This document shows positions 21,987 through 23,680 of a stretch of 23,680 nucleotides of DNA, piece after piece. Each line of letters begins with the position of its first letter. The stretch's first letter is position 1. The notes beneath the pieces are model-generated. The model saw nothing but the letters and a program-made list of their open reading frames with translations, had not been told where the DNA came from and ran no database searches. This stretch comes from Mageeibacillus sp. UBA5439. GTDB lineage: Bacteria; Bacillota; Clostridia; Saccharofermentanales; DTU023. Position numbers and translations under genes: made by a program. Where the stretch lies: positions 1 through 23,680 of the forward strand of contig DIRJ01000027.1 of NCBI GenBank assembly GCA_002427505.1, written 5' to 3'.

Positions 21987-22742
21987 TCAAAGGATATTGC
22001 GCGTGAGTGCAGCATTTATCGTTAAGCCTATTTCATCCGGACTAAAATATATTTTGCCGAAGCCGACCAGAAGATCGTCTAAATTATAAATAGACTCTCT
22101 CCAGGATAGAGCACATTTATCTGTTTGTCCTAATATTCGTGAAGCCTCACTATTTTCGCACACATTTAAGGTCATGGTACAATGAGTTATCAGATTCTCC
22201 ATATACTGGGTGGAGAATTCAGGCAACCCCTTAACTGACTCAAGGTCTTCCAAAGGTTTCACAATATACTGAACCGGAAACTCCAGCAAACCGACAAACT
22301 TCGGGTTACCGTTGGCTGAATATACCCAGCGCATATAATAGACTTCGTCAACATTATCCCCTTCCTTTTTGAAACATTCCCTGCATTCCTCTGAAGGTGA
22401 GCAAACTGCTACATCCGTTATCGCAAGGGTTGCATTGCCGTAGTATTTGTCCAATAGTCGATAAATATCAGGAAACAAATCAATTCTGTTTTTCAGTTTG
22501 CTTACAGAAGGGTGAGCATAATGCCCCTGGCCTGGAATTCGGGTAAGAAATCCTTCAGCAACTAGCTGACGCATTGCCTCCCGTACTGTAGTACGGCTGA
22601 CTCCAAGCATTTCCGACAGATCTTCCTCGGACGGCATCTTGTTGTCGTGTATGGGGGCTTGTTCGATGAATTCAATAAGCGCCAGATAGCACTTATCGCT
22701 CAGAGAAGTCTCACGTCCTATTTTTTCGAAGCGATGCGTCAT
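21987..22742 (-). CDS. GntR-family transcriptional regulator with UTRA-like domain (HutC type)
   Basis: This 251-residue regulator has an N-terminal winged helix-turn-helix (about 10-78), with MPSEEDLSEMLGVSRTTVREAMRQLVAEGFLTRIPGQGHY as in the GntR family. The C-terminal part (about 85-245) is of the UTRA/HutC ligand-sensing type, including EEVYYMRWVYSANGNPKFVG-like strands and a final ALSWRESIYN segment. It lies downstream of the creatininase-family gene in the same direction with a 107-base gap, and probably controls it in response to a small metabolite. A palindrome AGTGCACT (22762-22769) lies just upstream of its start and may be its own operator. Confidence 0.88.
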   Translation of the reverse strand: MTHRFEKIGRETSLSDKCYLALIEFIEQAPIHDNKMPSEEDLSEMLGVSRTTVREAMRQLVAEGFLTRIPGQGHYAHPSVSKLKNRIDLFPDIYRLLDKYYGNATLAITDVAVCSPSEECRECFKKEGDNVDEVYYMRWVYSANGNPKFVGLLEFPVQYIVKPLEDLESVKGLPEFSTQYMENLITHCTMTLNVCENSEASRILGQTDKCALSWRESIYNLDDLLVGFGKIYFSPDEIGLTINAALTRNIL

Positions 22743-22761
22743 AGCTAATTCCTAATAGTAA

Positions 22762-22769
22762 AGTGCACT
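22762..22769. promoter_or_regulatory. Candidate GntR operator AGTGCACT
   Basis: An 8-bp perfect palindrome lies in the leader of the GntR gene, about 20 bases before the ATG, within TAAAGTGCACTAAA. Upstream, TTGAGA (22817-22822) and TACAAT (22792-22797) could be a promoter, but the spacer is 19 bases. Autoregulation is plausible; the evidence is only positional. Confidence 0.3.
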
Positions 22770-22849
22770 AAAGCGATTTTTGTTCTTATATATTGTAACA
22801 TAACATTTAATAATATTCTCAAATAATATATGCTGGCTATATAAGCTAT

Positions 22850-23635
22850 CTATACGTTCGCAATTTCGTTAATGAGCTCAGAGGTACGTTCTATAAGAAA
22901 TTGAGCATATACTTCGCCCTTTTCTTTTGTTGCATATGTAGGGTATCCAAGTGTTCCGTTTCCCTGTGATATTTCACCCGTTTGCCAGCCCGTATAGTAA
23001 GATTTGAAGTCAATATCACGATTAATTTCGCTGCTGATCAGCTCTTCCTTAACAAGACCGCTATTGTAATGCATCAATAGCGCGGTCTCCCGCTCACCGG
23101 CGTGGAAGTCCACACTGGCATCTGAAGCAAAAACAGGAGTTTCCTTGTCGTCAGAGTAGAGATCAGACCACAGGCTGATCAAGTAAACTTTTATTTGGAA
23201 GCGCTGTTCCCATTCCTGTGCATACGCTTTTATTAAATCAGTGTTGCCACCATGAGAATTAAAAATAATCAATTTTTTAAAGCCATGCTCATGAATACTT
23301 GCAAGAATATCTTCGACTAATCTGACTAAAGTACTGCAGCTCAGAGAGATGGTACCTGGAAAGGAATAATGTTCATGGCTATTGCCGAAAAGCATAGGCG
23401 GCAGGCATAAAACATCCGCTTCCTTTTTAACTGCAGAAGGTTCAACATCCGCTCTGCGGGCGTCATCAGCTTCAATCACGCCCTGCATCACTTTAGTAAG
23501 GATCAGGTCATCTGTAGCCAGTGGAAGATGTGGTCCATGCTGTTCAACTGAGCCTATCGGCAAAAGAAAAGAGGTCTTGCTCCGATCAGCTTCCTGCACA
23601 TCGAGCCAAGTCATTTTAGAAAGTTCGCGTATCAT
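22850..23635 (-). CDS. Creatininase family amidohydrolase
   Basis: This 261-residue cytosolic enzyme belongs to the creatininase family (PF02633), metal-dependent amidohydrolases that include creatinine amidohydrolase, MftE and formamide hydrolases. The metal-site residues are visible: E31, H33, H36 and D42 in GSVEQHGPHLPLATD, H128 in FNSHGGN, and the D176-F-H-A-G...E183 motif in DFHAGERETA. The length is typical. GGCGGGG lies upstream of the ATG, and the start overlaps the stop of an upstream gene by two bases. It shares direction with the GntR regulator. The substrate is not known; it may be a cyclic amide or lactam, and it need not be creatinine. Confidence 0.9.
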   Translation of the reverse strand: MIRELSKMTWLDVQEADRSKTSFLLPIGSVEQHGPHLPLATDDLILTKVMQGVIEADDARRADVEPSAVKKEADVLCLPPMLFGNSHEHYSFPGTISLSCSTLVRLVEDILASIHEHGFKKLIIFNSHGGNTDLIKAYAQEWEQRFQIKVYLISLWSDLYSDDKETPVFASDASVDFHAGERETALLMHYNSGLVKEELISSEINRDIDFKSYYTGWQTGEISQGNGTLGYPTYATKEKGEVYAQFLIERTSELINEIANV

Positions 23636-23680
23636 TTCATCCCCGCCTTTGTTAATATTTCATCAACTTTTTTCCGCGCA
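23632..23680 (-). CDS. 3' end of an upstream gene, truncated by the window edge
   Basis: The reverse strand is open from the window edge to a TGA at 23632-23634, giving the last 15 codons (ARKKVDEILTKAGMK). The stop overlaps the ATG of the creatininase gene (ATGA), as in translationally coupled operons. The fragment is too short to name, but the coupling shows that the creatininase gene is not the first gene of its operon. Confidence 0.55.
   Translation of the reverse strand, partial: ARKKVDEILTKAGMK

Noticed and set aside
1..23680. CRISPR array, tRNA or rRNA genes, phage genes, toxin-antitoxin pairs
   Set aside because: No regularly spaced repeats, no cloverleaf-like or rRNA-like sequences and no matching protein families were seen.

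Overview
The window looks like chromosomal DNA of an anaerobic Firmicute of the class Clostridia, perhaps Desulfitobacteriaceae/Peptococcaceae-like. The clues are strong AGGAGG-type ribosome binding sites, two-domain DUF4213/DUF364 and DUF3842 proteins, an FrhB-type iron-sulfur protein, an ECF transporter S component, PucR and WYL regulators, and a COG0523 GTPase. The taxon is an inference. No rRNA, tRNA, CRISPR array or phage gene was seen.

Positions 1-753 hold the decayed end of an IS66-family insertion sequence. Positions 754-1038 appear non-coding apart from a strong inverted repeat. From 9976 down to 1039, all on the minus strand, runs a catabolic-type operon: a DUF917 protein, a complete peptide/nickel-type ABC importer (two permeases, two ATPases, a lipoprotein binding protein), an Asp/Glu/hydantoin racemase, and a second DUF917 protein. 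A PucR-family regulator is divergently transcribed from its head (10227-11837). My reading is an importer plus enzymes for a small, possibly hydantoin- or thiohydantoin-like nitrogen compound, under PucR control. A solitary FrhB-like Fe-S protein follows (11893-12999, minus).

From about 13.3 kb the DNA is visibly richer in G+C. This part holds a DUF364 protein, a WYL regulator with an unrecognised partner gene, and a four-gene plus-strand cluster: an ArsP-like permease, a CobW-like GTPase, an ArsR regulator with a CxC metal site, and a mini-thioredoxin. It is probably a metalloid or metal handling unit. A minus-strand DNA alkylation repair pair follows: an AlkA-like glycosylase and Ogt. The ogt reading frame is interrupted by an in-frame TAG at codon 8. 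Divergent from alkA, an ECF transporter S component and a DUF3842 protein lie behind a structured leader that ends in a terminator-like helix, a riboswitch-like arrangement that I could not assign to a known class.

The right end (21987-23680, minus) carries a GntR/HutC-type regulator, a creatininase-family amidohydrolase, and the last 15 codons of another gene overlapping the creatininase start.

The best candidates for undescribed biology are the two-DUF917/racemase/importer operon, the leader RNA of the ECF gene, the permease-GTPase-ArsR-thioredoxin cluster, and the WYL-linked orphan protein.
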